Below are positions 25,647 through 34,117 of a DNA stretch of 39,853 bases, piece by piece; positions within the stretch are counted from its first letter, which is position 1; every line of letters starts with the position of its first letter. The stretch spans positions 6,805 through 46,657 of the forward strand of contig DPHE01000035.1 in NCBI GenBank assembly GCA_003521815.1, written 5' to 3'. The stretch comes from Colwellia sp. (GTDB taxonomy: Bacteria; Pseudomonadota; Gammaproteobacteria; Enterobacterales; Alteromonadaceae). The position numbers were made by a program, and so were the translations under genes. Below the pieces are notes generated by a model that did not search any database, was not told the DNA's origin, and saw only the letters and a list, made by a program, of their open reading frames with translations.

Positions 25647-26663
25647 TTATTCTTGCTTTTGATCACGAGATAGCAAATCAGCTGCGGCCAATTTTGCGGC
25701 CTTACCTTGATAAAGTACTTGATATACTTGCTCAACAATAGGCATTTCAACATTCATTCGCTGTGCTAACATATGAACTTCTTTAGTATTGCGATAACCT
25801 TCCACCACTTGACCGATATCTGTCATCGCCTGTTCAACGTCAATACCTTTACCTAGCGCTAAACCAAAGCGACGATTTCGAGACTGATTGTCAGTACACG
25901 TAAGTACTAAATCACCTAAGCCTGCCATGCCCATAAACGTGGCTGGGTCAGCGTTTAAGGCAATGCCTAAACGGGTCATTTCGGCTAAACCTCGGGTAAT
26001 TAAGGCTGTACGAGCGTTAGCACCAAAACCTATACCATCAGCTATGCCGGCGCCAATAGCGATAACATTTTTAACGGCACCACCGAGTTGCACACCAATA
26101 AAGTCTTTATTAGGGTAAACCCGAAAGCATTTTTCACAATGTAATAAATTAGAGAGTGTTGCAGCAAAGTCATCATCCGTAGATGATAACGAAATAGCCG
26201 TAGGTAAGCCTGCGGCCATCTCTTTAGCAAAGGTTGGACCAGACAATACCGCTAGTGCAACGTCTTCACCTAATATATTTTGAGCGACATTTTGTAATAA
26301 ATCACCCGATTGAGGGTCTAACCCCTTGGTTGCCCAAGCAATTTTAACATTAGGGCTAGCTGATATATCACGCACGGCTTTAATTTGCTTAAGCATATCG
26401 CCAAAGGCATGACTGGGCACAACCACTAAAATATTATCACTTGCTTGTATTGCTAGACGTAAATCGCTTGTTACAGATAAACTATCAGGAAACGGACATC
26501 CTGCTAAATATTTAGCATTTTCACGAGCACTCACCATGTCATCGACTTGGTGGACATCTCGTCCCCATAGAAGGGTTTTATGACCATTTCGTGCCAAAGA
26601 GATGGCTAAGGCAGTACCATAAGAACCTGCACCTAACACGGTGATTTTGGCAGAAATAGTCAT
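25647..26663 (-). CDS. gpsA: Glycerol-3-phosphate dehydrogenase [NAD(P)+]
   Basis: GpsA reduces dihydroxyacetone phosphate to sn-glycerol 3-phosphate for phospholipids. The 338-residue protein opens with the Rossmann motif GAGSYGTALA (11-20). It has the conserved WATKGLDP, LSGPTFAKE and the catalytic-lysine region LGGAVKNVIAIGAGI, and the C-terminal glycerol-phosphate domain with RNRRFGLALGKG and VEGYRNTKEV. It is the last gene of yibN-grxC-secB-gpsA, 57 bp after secB. Its product is the substrate of PlsB, encoded 9 kb away. Confidence 0.97.
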   Translation of the reverse strand: MTISAKITVLGAGSYGTALAISLARNGHKTLLWGRDVHQVDDMVSARENAKYLAGCPFPDSLSVTSDLRLAIQASDNILVVVPSHAFGDMLKQIKAVRDISASPNVKIAWATKGLDPQSGDLLQNVAQNILGEDVALAVLSGPTFAKEMAAGLPTAISLSSTDDDFAATLSNLLHCEKCFRVYPNKDFIGVQLGGAVKNVIAIGAGIADGIGFGANARTALITRGLAEMTRLGIALNADPATFMGMAGLGDLVLTCTDNQSRNRRFGLALGKGIDVEQAMTDIGQVVEGYRNTKEVHMLAQRMNVEMPIVEQVYQVLYQGKAAKLAAADLLSRDQKQE

Positions 26664-26720
26664 AATGCTCTCGCTATTTGACGTTTATGTTAACTGTCGA
26701 ACTAACGTTCAACCTACAAA

Positions 26721-27233
26721 TTAGTGAGTTTCAGTGCTTTCAGGAACATTAGCTTGGGCTTCAGCAGTACGTTGCTGTACATAAGAAGCGAATAACGCTT
26801 CAAAATTGACCGGTGCTAAATTAAATTGTGGGAATGAACCACGATTAACTAAGCTAGCGATAGTTTCACGTGCATACGGGAATAATGTTGTTGGACAAAA
26901 AGCACCAATAGTATGCGCTAATTGTGCTTCAGGTAAATTACCAATAGTGAAAATTCCTGCTTGTTGTACTTCCGCTAGAAAGGCAATTTGACCTTCCACA
27001 GTAGCCGTTACCGTTACCGCTAAAATAACTTCAAAGGTATTCTCACCCAATTTATTAGAACGTGTGTCTAAGTCTAATTTAATTTCTGGCTTCCATTCTG
27101 CTTGAAAAATGGCAGGAGAATTTGGCGTTTCAAAAGACACGTCTTTAGTGTAAATACGTTGAATGGCGAATTGTGGCTCTGCTTGTGCTTCTTCTGTAGC
27201 TTCAGTTACTTCGTTTTGGTTTTCATCGCTCAT
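26721..27233 (-). CDS. secB: Protein-export chaperone SecB
   Basis: SecB is a homotetrameric cytosolic chaperone that keeps pre-proteins unfolded and hands them to SecA. The 170 residues include the core FAIQRIYTKDVSFETPNSP (22-40) and the later typical HTIGAFCPTTLFPYARETI and LVNRGSFPQFNLAPVNFEAL segments. Acidic, Gln-rich tails lie at both ends. AGGAG lies 7 nt before the ATG. It sits between grxC and gpsA as in E. coli. Confidence 0.97.
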   Translation of the reverse strand: MSDENQNEVTEATEEAQAEPQFAIQRIYTKDVSFETPNSPAIFQAEWKPEIKLDLDTRSNKLGENTFEVILAVTVTATVEGQIAFLAEVQQAGIFTIGNLPEAQLAHTIGAFCPTTLFPYARETIASLVNRGSFPQFNLAPVNFEALFASYVQQRTAEAQANVPESTETH

Positions 27234-27291
27234 GAGGATCTCCTATCTTTTATATTTTTATTTTGTCTTTAGTAGCTAACTTTTCAGTTAT

Positions 27292-27564
27292 TTATTCTGC
27301 CAACAAAGCATCTAATTTATTATTTGTTTCTAGTGCAACTAGTTGGTCACAGCCACCAATATGAACATCATTAATGAAAATTTGTGGCACGGTATAACTA
27401 CCGTTACTGCGGGTAATCATTTTTTCACGCAATGCCATATCACCATCAATGCTGATTTGTTCAATTTTCAGCGTTGATGAATCGGCAGCTTTATGTTCAA
27501 GTAAGGCAATAGCGTGTGTACAAAATGGACAGTAGCCTTTAGTGTAGATTTCAATTTTGGCCAT
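27292..27564 (-). CDS. grxC: Glutaredoxin 3
   Basis: A 90-residue glutaredoxin with the dithiol site C12-P-F-C15, the cis-Pro motif in SYTVPQIFINDVHIGGCDQL and the GG-CD glutathione-binding end. It reduces disulfides and glutathione adducts using glutathione in the cytosol. Placement 7 bp after the rhodanese gene and 58 bp before secB matches the E. coli yibN-grxC-secB order. The middle carries a slightly longer loop (KAADSSTLKIEQ) than the E. coli protein. Confidence 0.95.
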   Translation of the reverse strand: MAKIEIYTKGYCPFCTHAIALLEHKAADSSTLKIEQISIDGDMALREKMITRSNGSYTVPQIFINDVHIGGCDQLVALETNNKLDALLAE

Positions 27565-27571
27565 AAAAACG

Positions 27572-28000
27572 CTACCTTTTAGTTACGGGTAAACCCGCAC
27601 CAGTCCATGCACCCATACCACCTTTTAATACACTCACGCGGGAAAAACCCGCTTTATGTAGATTAGTAGCAACTTTTACCGCACTAATGCCTGCACTGCA
27701 TACTACAATAATGGGATTTTCTTTGTGCTTTTCAAGGCTAGTAAAGCCATTTTTGGTGATTTTTTCATTAGTCAAACCAACCGCATCAAGGATATGATTG
27801 GTGTTAAAGTCTTTTTCGCTACGAATATCAAGGGCAACGCCTTCTTCTCTATTCATTAAAAAAGTTAAATCTTGTGGGCTAATTTGTTTAATCGGTGACA
27901 TTTGAATTCTAATCGTAATCACGATAATAGCAACGACAAGGGCAACCCAAGCTGCACTTAACATATTGTTGTTGGTGGCAAAAGTAATAAATTGTTCCAT
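27572..28000 (-). CDS. yibN: Membrane-anchored rhodanese-like protein YibN
   Basis: A 142-residue protein with one N-terminal transmembrane helix (about 15-33) and a single rhodanese domain. The domain includes ALDIRSEKDFNTNHI and the active-site loop VVCSAGISAVKVA, with C101 as the expected persulfide-carrying residue. Sulfurtransferase activity is likely, but the acceptor is not known; E. coli YibN has been linked to membrane-protein insertion. It heads the yibN-grxC-secB-gpsA block, with a 468-bp divergent gap to gpmI. Confidence 0.9.
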   Translation of the reverse strand: MEQFITFATNNNMLSAAWVALVVAIIVITIRIQMSPIKQISPQDLTFLMNREEGVALDIRSEKDFNTNHILDAVGLTNEKITKNGFTSLEKHKENPIIVVCSAGISAVKVATNLHKAGFSRVSVLKGGMGAWTGAGLPVTKR

Positions 28001-28468
28001 AAATAGTGGCTCTTTCGGTAAATAATAAAGATGGTGATAAATAGTAAAATCGCCATATTATACCCAAGTGAGTTGGAATAGCGAGTTTATATACCCGTTC
28101 CACTTGCAGATGCAGGTTTCAGCTGGAATTAGAAACGTATTTAGGCAAGGCATTGATTGAAGAGAATGGTTATTCCCTTCTTAAAATCAATAACGGAGCA
28201 TAAAGCGTTTCTAAACCAGCCCTTTGGGGAAGGCTGTGTAAATCATAATCAAGACTTCCTGAAACGAGCACCTTCAAGTGGAGCGGGTATAAATGATACT
28301 TCAAGCATCTGACTTTTCTGCATTTAAGATAACATCTATGTTGTAAGTACTGACGAATCATTTCTTGCTTAAATAAATGCTCGTGAATGTGTACAATAGC
28401 GGCAACTAAATTTATACCAAATCGATTGAGTTCTTCCTACTCAGCGAAAATTAAAAGGCACTACAGTT
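28001..28468. other. Divergent intergenic region yibN-gpmI (468 bp)
   Basis: It carries a 200-bp palindromic element (28091-28290, separate entry). The remaining flanks, about 90 bp on the yibN side and 178 bp on the gpmI side, must hold the two promoters. No gene is supportable; short minus-strand open frames across the palindrome have no recognisable product. Confidence 0.6.
28091..28290. repeat. 200-bp nested palindromic element
   Basis: Terminal arms ATACCCGTTCCACTTG (28091-28106) and CAAGTGGAGCGGGTAT (28275-28290) pair at 15 of 16 positions. Nested inside are TTAGAAACG (28129-28137) with CGTTTCTAA (28206-28214), extended by CTGG/CCAG; then TTGATT (28153-28158) with AATCAA (28185-28190). 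A side hairpin AGCCCTT-tgggg-AAGGCT lies at 28218-28235. It has no coding capacity and no transposase nearby. It looks like a miniature inverted-repeat element or a structured RNA. Confidence 0.75.
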
Positions 28469-30025
28469 ATGGCTAATAAGAAACCGACCGTTTTAATCAT
28501 TTTGGATGGCTGGGGCTATCGTGAACAAAGTCACTCGAATGCAATCCAAGCAGCCAACACCCCAATACTAGACAAACTTAAAAGTGATTATCCTAACATG
28601 CTTATTCAAACGTCTGGCATGGCGGTGGGTTTACCTGATGGTCAAATGGGTAATTCTGAAGTAGGACATGTAAATTTAGGTGCCGGCCGTGTGGTTTATC
28701 AAGATTTCACTCGCATTACTAAAGCCATTACCGACGGTGAGTTTTCACAAACACCCGCATTATGTAACGCGGTAGATAAAGCAGTAGAGAAAAACAAAGC
28801 TGTACATATTTTTGGCTTACTTTCGCCCGGCGGTGTACATAGCCATGAAGACCACATTTTTGCCATGATGGAATTGGCCAAAAATCGTGGTGCAGATAAA
28901 ATATATTTGCATGCCTTTTTAGATGGTCGAGATACACCACCACGAAGTGCTAAAGCCTCATTAGAAAAAGCTCAACAAAAATTTAAGCAACTTTTTGCTA
29001 ACACTACTGGTGAAGGACAAATTGCCTCTGTTATCGGTCGTTACTTTGCCATGGATAGAGATCAACGTTGGGATCGTGTTGAGACAGCCTATGATTTAAT
29101 GGTATCAGGCATAAGTAAATATCAATATAACGATGCTTTATCTGCGATAGAAAGTGCATACGAGCGTGATGAAAATGATGAATTTGTTAGTGCAAGCGCC
29201 ATACTCAATAATGCGGATGAAACGATTGAAGTTAATGATGGTGATGCGTTAATTTTTATGAATTTTAGAGCAGATCGTGCCCGACAATTTTGTCGCTGCT
29301 TCACCGAACCAGATTTTACAGGTTTCACTCGTAAGAAAACACCAGCCATTAGTGACTTTGTTATGTTAACCCGATATGCGGCTGATATTAACACTCCTTG
29401 TGCTTTTGCCCCACAACCCTTAGATAATGTAATGGGTGAATGGCTTGCTAAACATAACAAAACTCAGTTACGTATTTCTGAAACTGAAAAATATGCCCAT
29501 GTTACTTTCTTCTTTAGTGGTGGGCAGGAAGATACTTTTGATGGTGAGCAACGTATTTTAGTGCCTTCTCCTGATGTGGCAACCTATGATTTACAGCCCG
29601 AAATGAATTCAACATTACTCACCGACAGGTTAGTTGCAGCCATTGAAAGTGGCGAATATGACTTTATCGTTTGTAATTATCCTAATGGCGATATGGTTGG
29701 CCACACAGGTGATTTTGACGCGGCAGTAAAAGCATGCGAAGCAGTTGATACTTGTGTCGGACGCGTGGTTGATTCCCTACAAAAAACGGGTGGTGAGTGT
29801 TTAATTACCGCCGATCATGGTAACGCCGAAAAAATGCTTGATGAAGATTCAGGTCAAGCACATACCGCGCATACTTGTGAACCGGTGCCGTTGATCTATG
29901 TTGGAAGAAAAGCAACCCCCGCATCAACCGGGACGTTAAGTGATATTTCGCCCACATTATTGCATTTAATGGCAATGGAACAACCAGAAGAAATGACTGG
30001 CTCGGTATTGATGCAGCTTGATTAA
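28469..30025 (+). CDS. gpmI: 2,3-bisphosphoglycerate-independent phosphoglycerate mutase
   Basis: GpmI interconverts 3- and 2-phosphoglycerate in glycolysis and gluconeogenesis through a phosphoserine intermediate, using two metal ions. The 518-residue protein has D13 in LIILDGWGYRE, the catalytic S63 in GNSEVGH and the substrate-loop HIFGLLSPGGVHSH. Next come FLDGRDTPPRS and VIGRYFAMDRD, and the second metal site ITADHGNAEKM with a later HTAHT. It is of the alkaline-phosphatase superfamily and unrelated to the cofactor-dependent GpmA. It starts a gpmI-envC-yibQ run known from E. coli. Confidence 0.98.
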   Translation: MANKKPTVLIILDGWGYREQSHSNAIQAANTPILDKLKSDYPNMLIQTSGMAVGLPDGQMGNSEVGHVNLGAGRVVYQDFTRITKAITDGEFSQTPALCNAVDKAVEKNKAVHIFGLLSPGGVHSHEDHIFAMMELAKNRGADKIYLHAFLDGRDTPPRSAKASLEKAQQKFKQLFANTTGEGQIASVIGRYFAMDRDQRWDRVETAYDLMVSGISKYQYNDALSAIESAYERDENDEFVSASAILNNADETIEVNDGDALIFMNFRADRARQFCRCFTEPDFTGFTRKKTPAISDFVMLTRYAADINTPCAFAPQPLDNVMGEWLAKHNKTQLRISETEKYAHVTFFFSGGQEDTFDGEQRILVPSPDVATYDLQPEMNSTLLTDRLVAAIESGEYDFIVCNYPNGDMVGHTGDFDAAVKACEAVDTCVGRVVDSLQKTGGECLITADHGNAEKMLDEDSGQAHTAHTCEPVPLIYVGRKATPASTGTLSDISPTLLHLMAMEQPEEMTGSVLMQLD

Positions 30026-30072
30026 TACGGCACACTAATGAGAATTACAAAATAATAATAACTCATAATTTA

Positions 30073-31254
30073 ATGTTAAAGTCTTCATTCAACGCCATGC
30101 AAGTATTTGGCAAATTATTAAGCTGCTTAGTTATCCTAAGCAGCTTAATTTTTGTTGGCTTTAGTATGGCTGCTGACACCACGAATAACAAAAAATCACA
30201 GCAACAAAACACCCGTAAACTTAATGATGTGCAACAAGCCATTGCCAAACAAGAATCTAATATATTTAAAACCAATAAAAATCGTGCAGCCCTAGAGCAA
30301 CAGCTAAAAAATGATGATTTAGCTATCGCTAAATCGGCAAAAGCCATCAGTGATACCGATCAACAGCTCAACATAACAAATAAAAAAATAGCTAACTTTA
30401 GTAAAGAAAAGCAACAATTAGCGGTACAAAAAAACAGACAAGAACGCTTACTCGCCCAACAGCTTCGTTCAGCTTATACTACCGGCCAGCATGATTATTT
30501 AAAATTAGTATTAAACCAAGATAAAAGTGAAAAAATTCAACGCACCATCAGTTATTATCAATATTTAAACAAAGCACGTATGAAGGCAATTGATAAGTTT
30601 CAAACAACTATTACCCAATTAATGCAAGTGACTACGCAACATCAAGAACAAGTCGAGAAATTAAAAATATTAAAAGTAAATCAGCAAAAGCAACAAAGCA
30701 ATTTAAGTGAAAATAAGAATAAACGAAGTAACACCTTAGTGTCTTTAAGTAAAAAGTTATTATCAAGTAAACAAAAATTAGCTAAATTAAAAGCCGAGGA
30801 AGCCAGCCTAACAGCCGCTTTACAAAAGCTTACTGCACTTATTCGTGCAGAAGTTGATTTAATTGGGTTAAGTAAGTTAAAACGTAAATTATCTTGGCCA
30901 GTAAAAGGACGACTTTTACGCAGTTTTGGTAGTAGAAAACAAGGTTATCTAAAATGGAAAGGTGTTTTACTTGGTGCGCCCATTGGTAGAGAGGTACAAA
31001 CGATAAATAATGGTACTATTTTATTTTCAGATTGGTTGAAAGGCTATGGTTTATTAATCGTTATTGATCACGGCAATGGTTATATGAGTTTATATGCCCA
31101 TAATCAAGCCTTATTAAAGTCTGTTGGTGATAGAGTAGAAACGGGTGAGCCTATTGCTTTAGTGGGGCAAAGTGGTGGACAAGATCAAGCCGGACTTTAT
31201 TTTGAGATTCGTCATCAAGGTAAAGCTGTAAACCCCAAGATTTGGTGTAAATAA
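30073..31254 (+). CDS. envC: Murein hydrolase activator EnvC
   Basis: EnvC is a periplasmic division factor that switches on the amidases AmiA and AmiB at the septum. The 393-residue protein has a signal peptide (to about residue 33, SMA/AD), a long coiled coil (about 45-270) and a C-terminal LytM/M23 domain (about 275-392). The LytM zinc site is degenerate: where active enzymes have an H-x3-D start, this has GYLKWKGVLLG. This fits an activator and not a peptidase. ATG at 30073 or at 30097 could begin the protein. A terminator-like hairpin lies inside the signal-peptide codons (separate entry). Confidence 0.94.
   Translation: MLKSSFNAMQVFGKLLSCLVILSSLIFVGFSMAADTTNNKKSQQQNTRKLNDVQQAIAKQESNIFKTNKNRAALEQQLKNDDLAIAKSAKAISDTDQQLNITNKKIANFSKEKQQLAVQKNRQERLLAQQLRSAYTTGQHDYLKLVLNQDKSEKIQRTISYYQYLNKARMKAIDKFQTTITQLMQVTTQHQEQVEKLKILKVNQQKQQSNLSENKNKRSNTLVSLSKKLLSSKQKLAKLKAEEASLTAALQKLTALIRAEVDLIGLSKLKRKLSWPVKGRLLRSFGSRKQGYLKWKGVLLGAPIGREVQTINNGTILFSDWLKGYGLLIVIDHGNGYMSLYAHNQALLKSVGDRVETGEPIALVGQSGGQDQAGLYFEIRHQGKAVNPKIWCK
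30117..30153 (+). terminator. Terminator-like hairpin inside the envC signal-peptide codons
   Basis: ATTAAGCTGCTTAG (30117-30130) and CTAAGCAGCTTAAT (30136-30149) form a perfect 14-bp stem with a TTATC loop, followed by T's (the run is 30149-30153). The codons read L-L-S-C-L-V-I-L-S-S-L-I-F, the hydrophobic core of the signal peptide. The shape is that of an intrinsic terminator, but the stem is A/T-rich, so strength is uncertain. Confidence 0.55.
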
Positions 31255-31271
31255 TGTACGTCCAATCCCCT

Positions 31272-31334
31272 CCAGCTTGTCGAAGGAAGCTTGTCGCCCT
31301 GCGACTGCTCGTGCCTCACGCTCAGGATGAACGG
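31272..31334. repeat. Gene-end repeat, compound copy between envC and yibQ
   Basis: CCAGCTTGTCGAAGG, then AAGCTTGTCGCCC, then TGCGACTGCTCGTGCC, then TCACGCTCAGGATGAACGG. It is the reverse-oriented counterpart of the unit at 25516-25588, with the first 9 or so bases missing and a few substitutions. It starts 17 bp after the envC stop, within an operon-like gene run. Confidence 0.88.
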
Positions 31335-31440
31335 AGTATTCTTCAGGATACACGTTTTTTACTTGCTATAAGGAAAGGGCGACAAGTTTAAAACTAAATG
31401 ATATGCTTTAACACCGCACTCTATTGATAAATAAAACAAA

Positions 31441-32214
31441 ATGATTTCCGCTGTGTCGAAGTTTTTTCTTCTTATCATTGTTTCCTTTGCTGCACTTTTA
31501 TCTGCGGTTTCAGCACAAGAAAAACCCGCACGTATCGCCATTGTAATTGACGACATAGGTTATCGAGAGACCGACGCACATGCGCTGTTATTACCTGGCG
31601 CTATCACCTATTCTATTTTACCCCACACACCTTATGGTAAAACATTAGCGATGAGAGCCAATGCCAATCAAAAAGAAGTCTTACTTCATATTCCAATGGA
31701 AGCACAAAACGGTAAAAAATTAGGTCCTGGTGCACTGACTAGTACCATGAATAAAGCAGAAATTTATGCCAGCTTGAATCAATCTTTAGCAGAAGTCCCT
31801 TTTGCTAAAGGCATTAATAACCATATGGGTAGCCATTTAACGCAACTAGTAGAACCGATGTCATGGACTATGGGTTTTCTCAAGCAACATCACTTACTAT
31901 TTTTAGACAGTAAAACCAGCCCTTATTCCAAAGCAAGTATTATTGCGAAAAAACTAGGGGTGCCTGTAAAAGGGCGCCATTTTTTTTTAGATAACCAATT
32001 AACTGAAAGTTATATCAATAAACAATTTCAATCGTTAATTAAACATGCCCAGACCCAGCATTTTGCCATTGCCATCGCTCACCCACATCCTGAAACGATT
32101 CAAGTATTACTGCGCCTCATCCCAACCTTAAAACAAAAAAACATTGAGCTAGTACCTCTATCCGCTTTGTATTCAACCCCAACAAATAACCAAACACGAC
32201 TAGCAAGTGACTAA
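31441..32214 (+). CDS. yibQ: Divergent polysaccharide deacetylase family protein (YibQ)
   Basis: A 257-residue exported protein with a signal peptide (about 1-25, ending AVSAQ) and the divergent polysaccharide-deacetylase fold. It contains IAIVIDDIGY (32-41), LLHIPMEAQ, GINNHMGSHLTQ and FLDSKTSP, and ends in AIAHPHPETIQVL. Relatives are predicted carbohydrate esterases, but activity has not been shown for YibQ as far as I know. It follows envC as in E. coli, although a repeat copy and 186 bp now separate them. A role in cell-wall remodelling near the division site is inferred from this neighbourhood. Confidence 0.9.
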   Translation: MISAVSKFFLLIIVSFAALLSAVSAQEKPARIAIVIDDIGYRETDAHALLLPGAITYSILPHTPYGKTLAMRANANQKEVLLHIPMEAQNGKKLGPGALTSTMNKAEIYASLNQSLAEVPFAKGINNHMGSHLTQLVEPMSWTMGFLKQHHLLFLDSKTSPYSKASIIAKKLGVPVKGRHFFLDNQLTESYINKQFQSLIKHAQTQHFAIAIAHPHPETIQVLLRLIPTLKQKNIELVPLSALYSTPTNNQTRLASD

Positions 32215-32231
32215 CCACTCGCACCTATTTA

Positions 32232-32999
32232 CTATAATGTAATATTGTTTTCTTTCAATATTAAGTGTAAATATTTCACTGGAATAGCATAGGTAATACC
32301 ACTAGGATTACTAAGCAGCGCCTCTTTAGTGCTTTGCACGAATACTTTATTAATAATTCCTAATACGTTACCCGTTTTCATATCATACATAGCACTACCA
32401 CTATTGCCTGGGTATGCCGTCGCATCTAGTTGATAAACAGAATAAGGGTTGCGCATACGTTTTAACATTTTTAAATTAATCTGCCCTGCTGTTTGTACCG
32501 GTATAACAGTTGGCGTAGTACTGGCAATAATACCTCGGTGCGTAACAGGGTATAAACCTAAAACACCACCAATAGGAAAACCCGTAAAAGCAATATCACT
32601 ACCATCAGGACGAATTGTCTTATCCGCTAAACTCATGGCTGGTAAGGGTGAGCCAGATAGTCTCAATATTGCTAGATCATATAAATCTGACGTAGCAATA
32701 ATTTCGGCATCTCTCACTTTAGCGTTTTTTCCTGAACCAATAAATATGGCCATTTTTTGCAATAAACTTTCGTCAAGCTCGGTGGGTAACACATGAGCAT
32801 TAGTGATAACGTAATGCCCATTACCAATGACAAAACCCGTACCACGCAATATATTTTGTGGTCTACTTGTCGGTGTATTAATCCCTATACCAACCACAGA
32901 ATGTTTTATTTTTGCTACCACATCAAAAAATTCAGCTTTTGCTGGGATAATATAAAGCAAGCTGCATACTGACAACATAATAGCTATTTTTTTAAACAT
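32232..32999 (-). CDS. Secreted trypsin-like (S1) serine protease
   Basis: From ATG 32999 the protein has 255 residues. This start is preferred over an ATG at 33035 because GGGAAAG lies just upstream and a clean signal peptide (1-22, AKA/EFF) then results. The catalytic triad is complete: H69 (ITNAHV), D108 (LYDLAIL) and S200 (YPGNSGSA). It resembles the protease domain of HtrA/DegP but has no PDZ domain. The substrate is unknown. It is the first gene past yibQ, convergent with it (17 bp between stops) and divergent from the patatin gene. It may act in the periplasm or outside the cell. Confidence 0.88.
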   Translation of the reverse strand: MFKKIAIMLSVCSLLYIIPAKAEFFDVVAKIKHSVVGIGINTPTSRPQNILRGTGFVIGNGHYVITNAHVLPTELDESLLQKMAIFIGSGKNAKVRDAEIIATSDLYDLAILRLSGSPLPAMSLADKTIRPDGSDIAFTGFPIGGVLGLYPVTHRGIIASTTPTVIPVQTAGQINLKMLKRMRNPYSVYQLDATAYPGNSGSAMYDMKTGNVLGIINKVFVQSTKEALLSNPSGITYAIPVKYLHLILKENNITL

Positions 33000-33139
33000 T
33001 TTATCTTTCCCTTTTTTAAAATTATATTCTTCCAATCTTTATATTCTAGCTTGTATTTTAAATATAATTTAATTTGCGTTCATTCAGCAGGCAAACTTTT
33101 AAATATCAGCCATAATAAATGATATTACGGAGAAATAGC

Positions 33140-33964
33140 ATGACTGAAAAAATAGTTCCTATCCTTGCTGGTGGAGGCACACGTTTACCTGCCCATCTTG
33201 GTGTATTGCAAGCCTTGAAAAAATTACAGATACAATTTGATAATATAGTCGGCGTGTCGGGTGGCAGTATTATTGCTAGTTTTTTTGCTTCCGGTCTTTC
33301 GATTACTGAAATGAAAGAAATAGCATTAACCACTAATTATACTCAATTCACAGGTTTTTCTTTATTCAAGCTTATACGAAATGGGGGGTTAAGCTCTGGT
33401 GATGTATTTGAAAAATGGGTTGATAAACATCTAAAAGGTAAAACCTTTTCCCAAATGAATATACAACTACATGTTGTAGCTACCGATGTAAAAAGTGGTC
33501 AGCCTGTTATTTTTAATCAAGAAAACACGCCCAATATGAAAGTGTCAAAGGCCGTCCGCTTTTCTATGTCTATCCCACTTGTTTTTAGTTTTAAACCGTT
33601 TGGCAAATACCTCATGGTTGATGGCAGCATATTATCTGAAGATGCCCTACATCGAAATTGGGCTAAAGATGGTACACCGGTCATGTGCTTCAGACTGAGA
33701 AGTGAATATGAATATAACGAACTCAAAACGAATCGTTATTTTCCTATATTTAATTACATAACATTACTGATTCGCACCTTTATGACTACTATTTCACGAG
33801 AATATATTAACAATGCTTTTTGGCACCATACCATTGTTATAAATACCGGGGAATGTTCAGGTGTAGACTTTGCTATGACGAATGAACAAAAGTTACAACT
33901 ATTCGAGATTGGCTATCAAACAGCATTAGAAATTGTTCCCATTAAAACTAAAACCCCCCATTAA
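33140..33964 (+). CDS. Patatin-like phospholipase
   Basis: The 274-residue protein has the patatin catalytic pieces: the oxyanion loop GGGTR (11-15), nucleophile S40 in GVSGG and the dyad Asp D161 in VDGS. Patatin-like enzymes hydrolyse acyl esters of phospholipids; some are secreted toxins, others house-keeping lipases. No signal peptide or membrane segment is seen, so a cytosolic form is likely. ATG 33140 is chosen because GGAG at 33129-33132 stands 7 nt before it; the upstream ATG at 33119 lacks this. The acyltransferase gene follows after 153 bp on the same strand. Confidence 0.9.
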   Translation: MTEKIVPILAGGGTRLPAHLGVLQALKKLQIQFDNIVGVSGGSIIASFFASGLSITEMKEIALTTNYTQFTGFSLFKLIRNGGLSSGDVFEKWVDKHLKGKTFSQMNIQLHVVATDVKSGQPVIFNQENTPNMKVSKAVRFSMSIPLVFSFKPFGKYLMVDGSILSEDALHRNWAKDGTPVMCFRLRSEYEYNELKTNRYFPIFNYITLLIRTFMTTISREYINNAFWHHTIVINTGECSGVDFAMTNEQKLQLFEIGYQTALEIVPIKTKTPH

Positions 33965-34026
33965 TCCCCCAATATTTAGGGTAAAAGAAAATATGAAATA
34001 TTAAGCTATAGTTGGTTATAGCCTAT

Positions 34027-34049
34027 GCAATTTTTAGTCTAAAAATTGC
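34027..34049 (+). promoter_or_regulatory. Perfect 10-bp hairpin upstream of the acyltransferase gene
   Basis: GCAATTTTTA and TAAAAATTGC flank a GTC loop. Weaker flanking complementarity (TGGTTA at about 34012 with TAACCA at about 34052) could extend it. It sits between the patatin stop and the acyltransferase start. It may end the patatin transcript or regulate the next gene. Confidence 0.4.
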
Positions 34050-34117
34050 TGTAACCATAGTTAAGTAACTAGTCATTATTGTGACCCTGCATGCAAATAC
34101 GATAAAATGGAGATTAC

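Noticed and set aside
28170..28361. 63-codon minus-strand frame across the 200-bp palindrome
   Set aside because: The sequence is explained by the inverted repeat; no similarity or ribosome site.
34012..34030. Sigma-54-like promoter before the acyltransferase (TGG ... TGCA)
   Set aside because: The spacing between GG and GC is 11, not 10, so it does not fit the -24/-12 rule.
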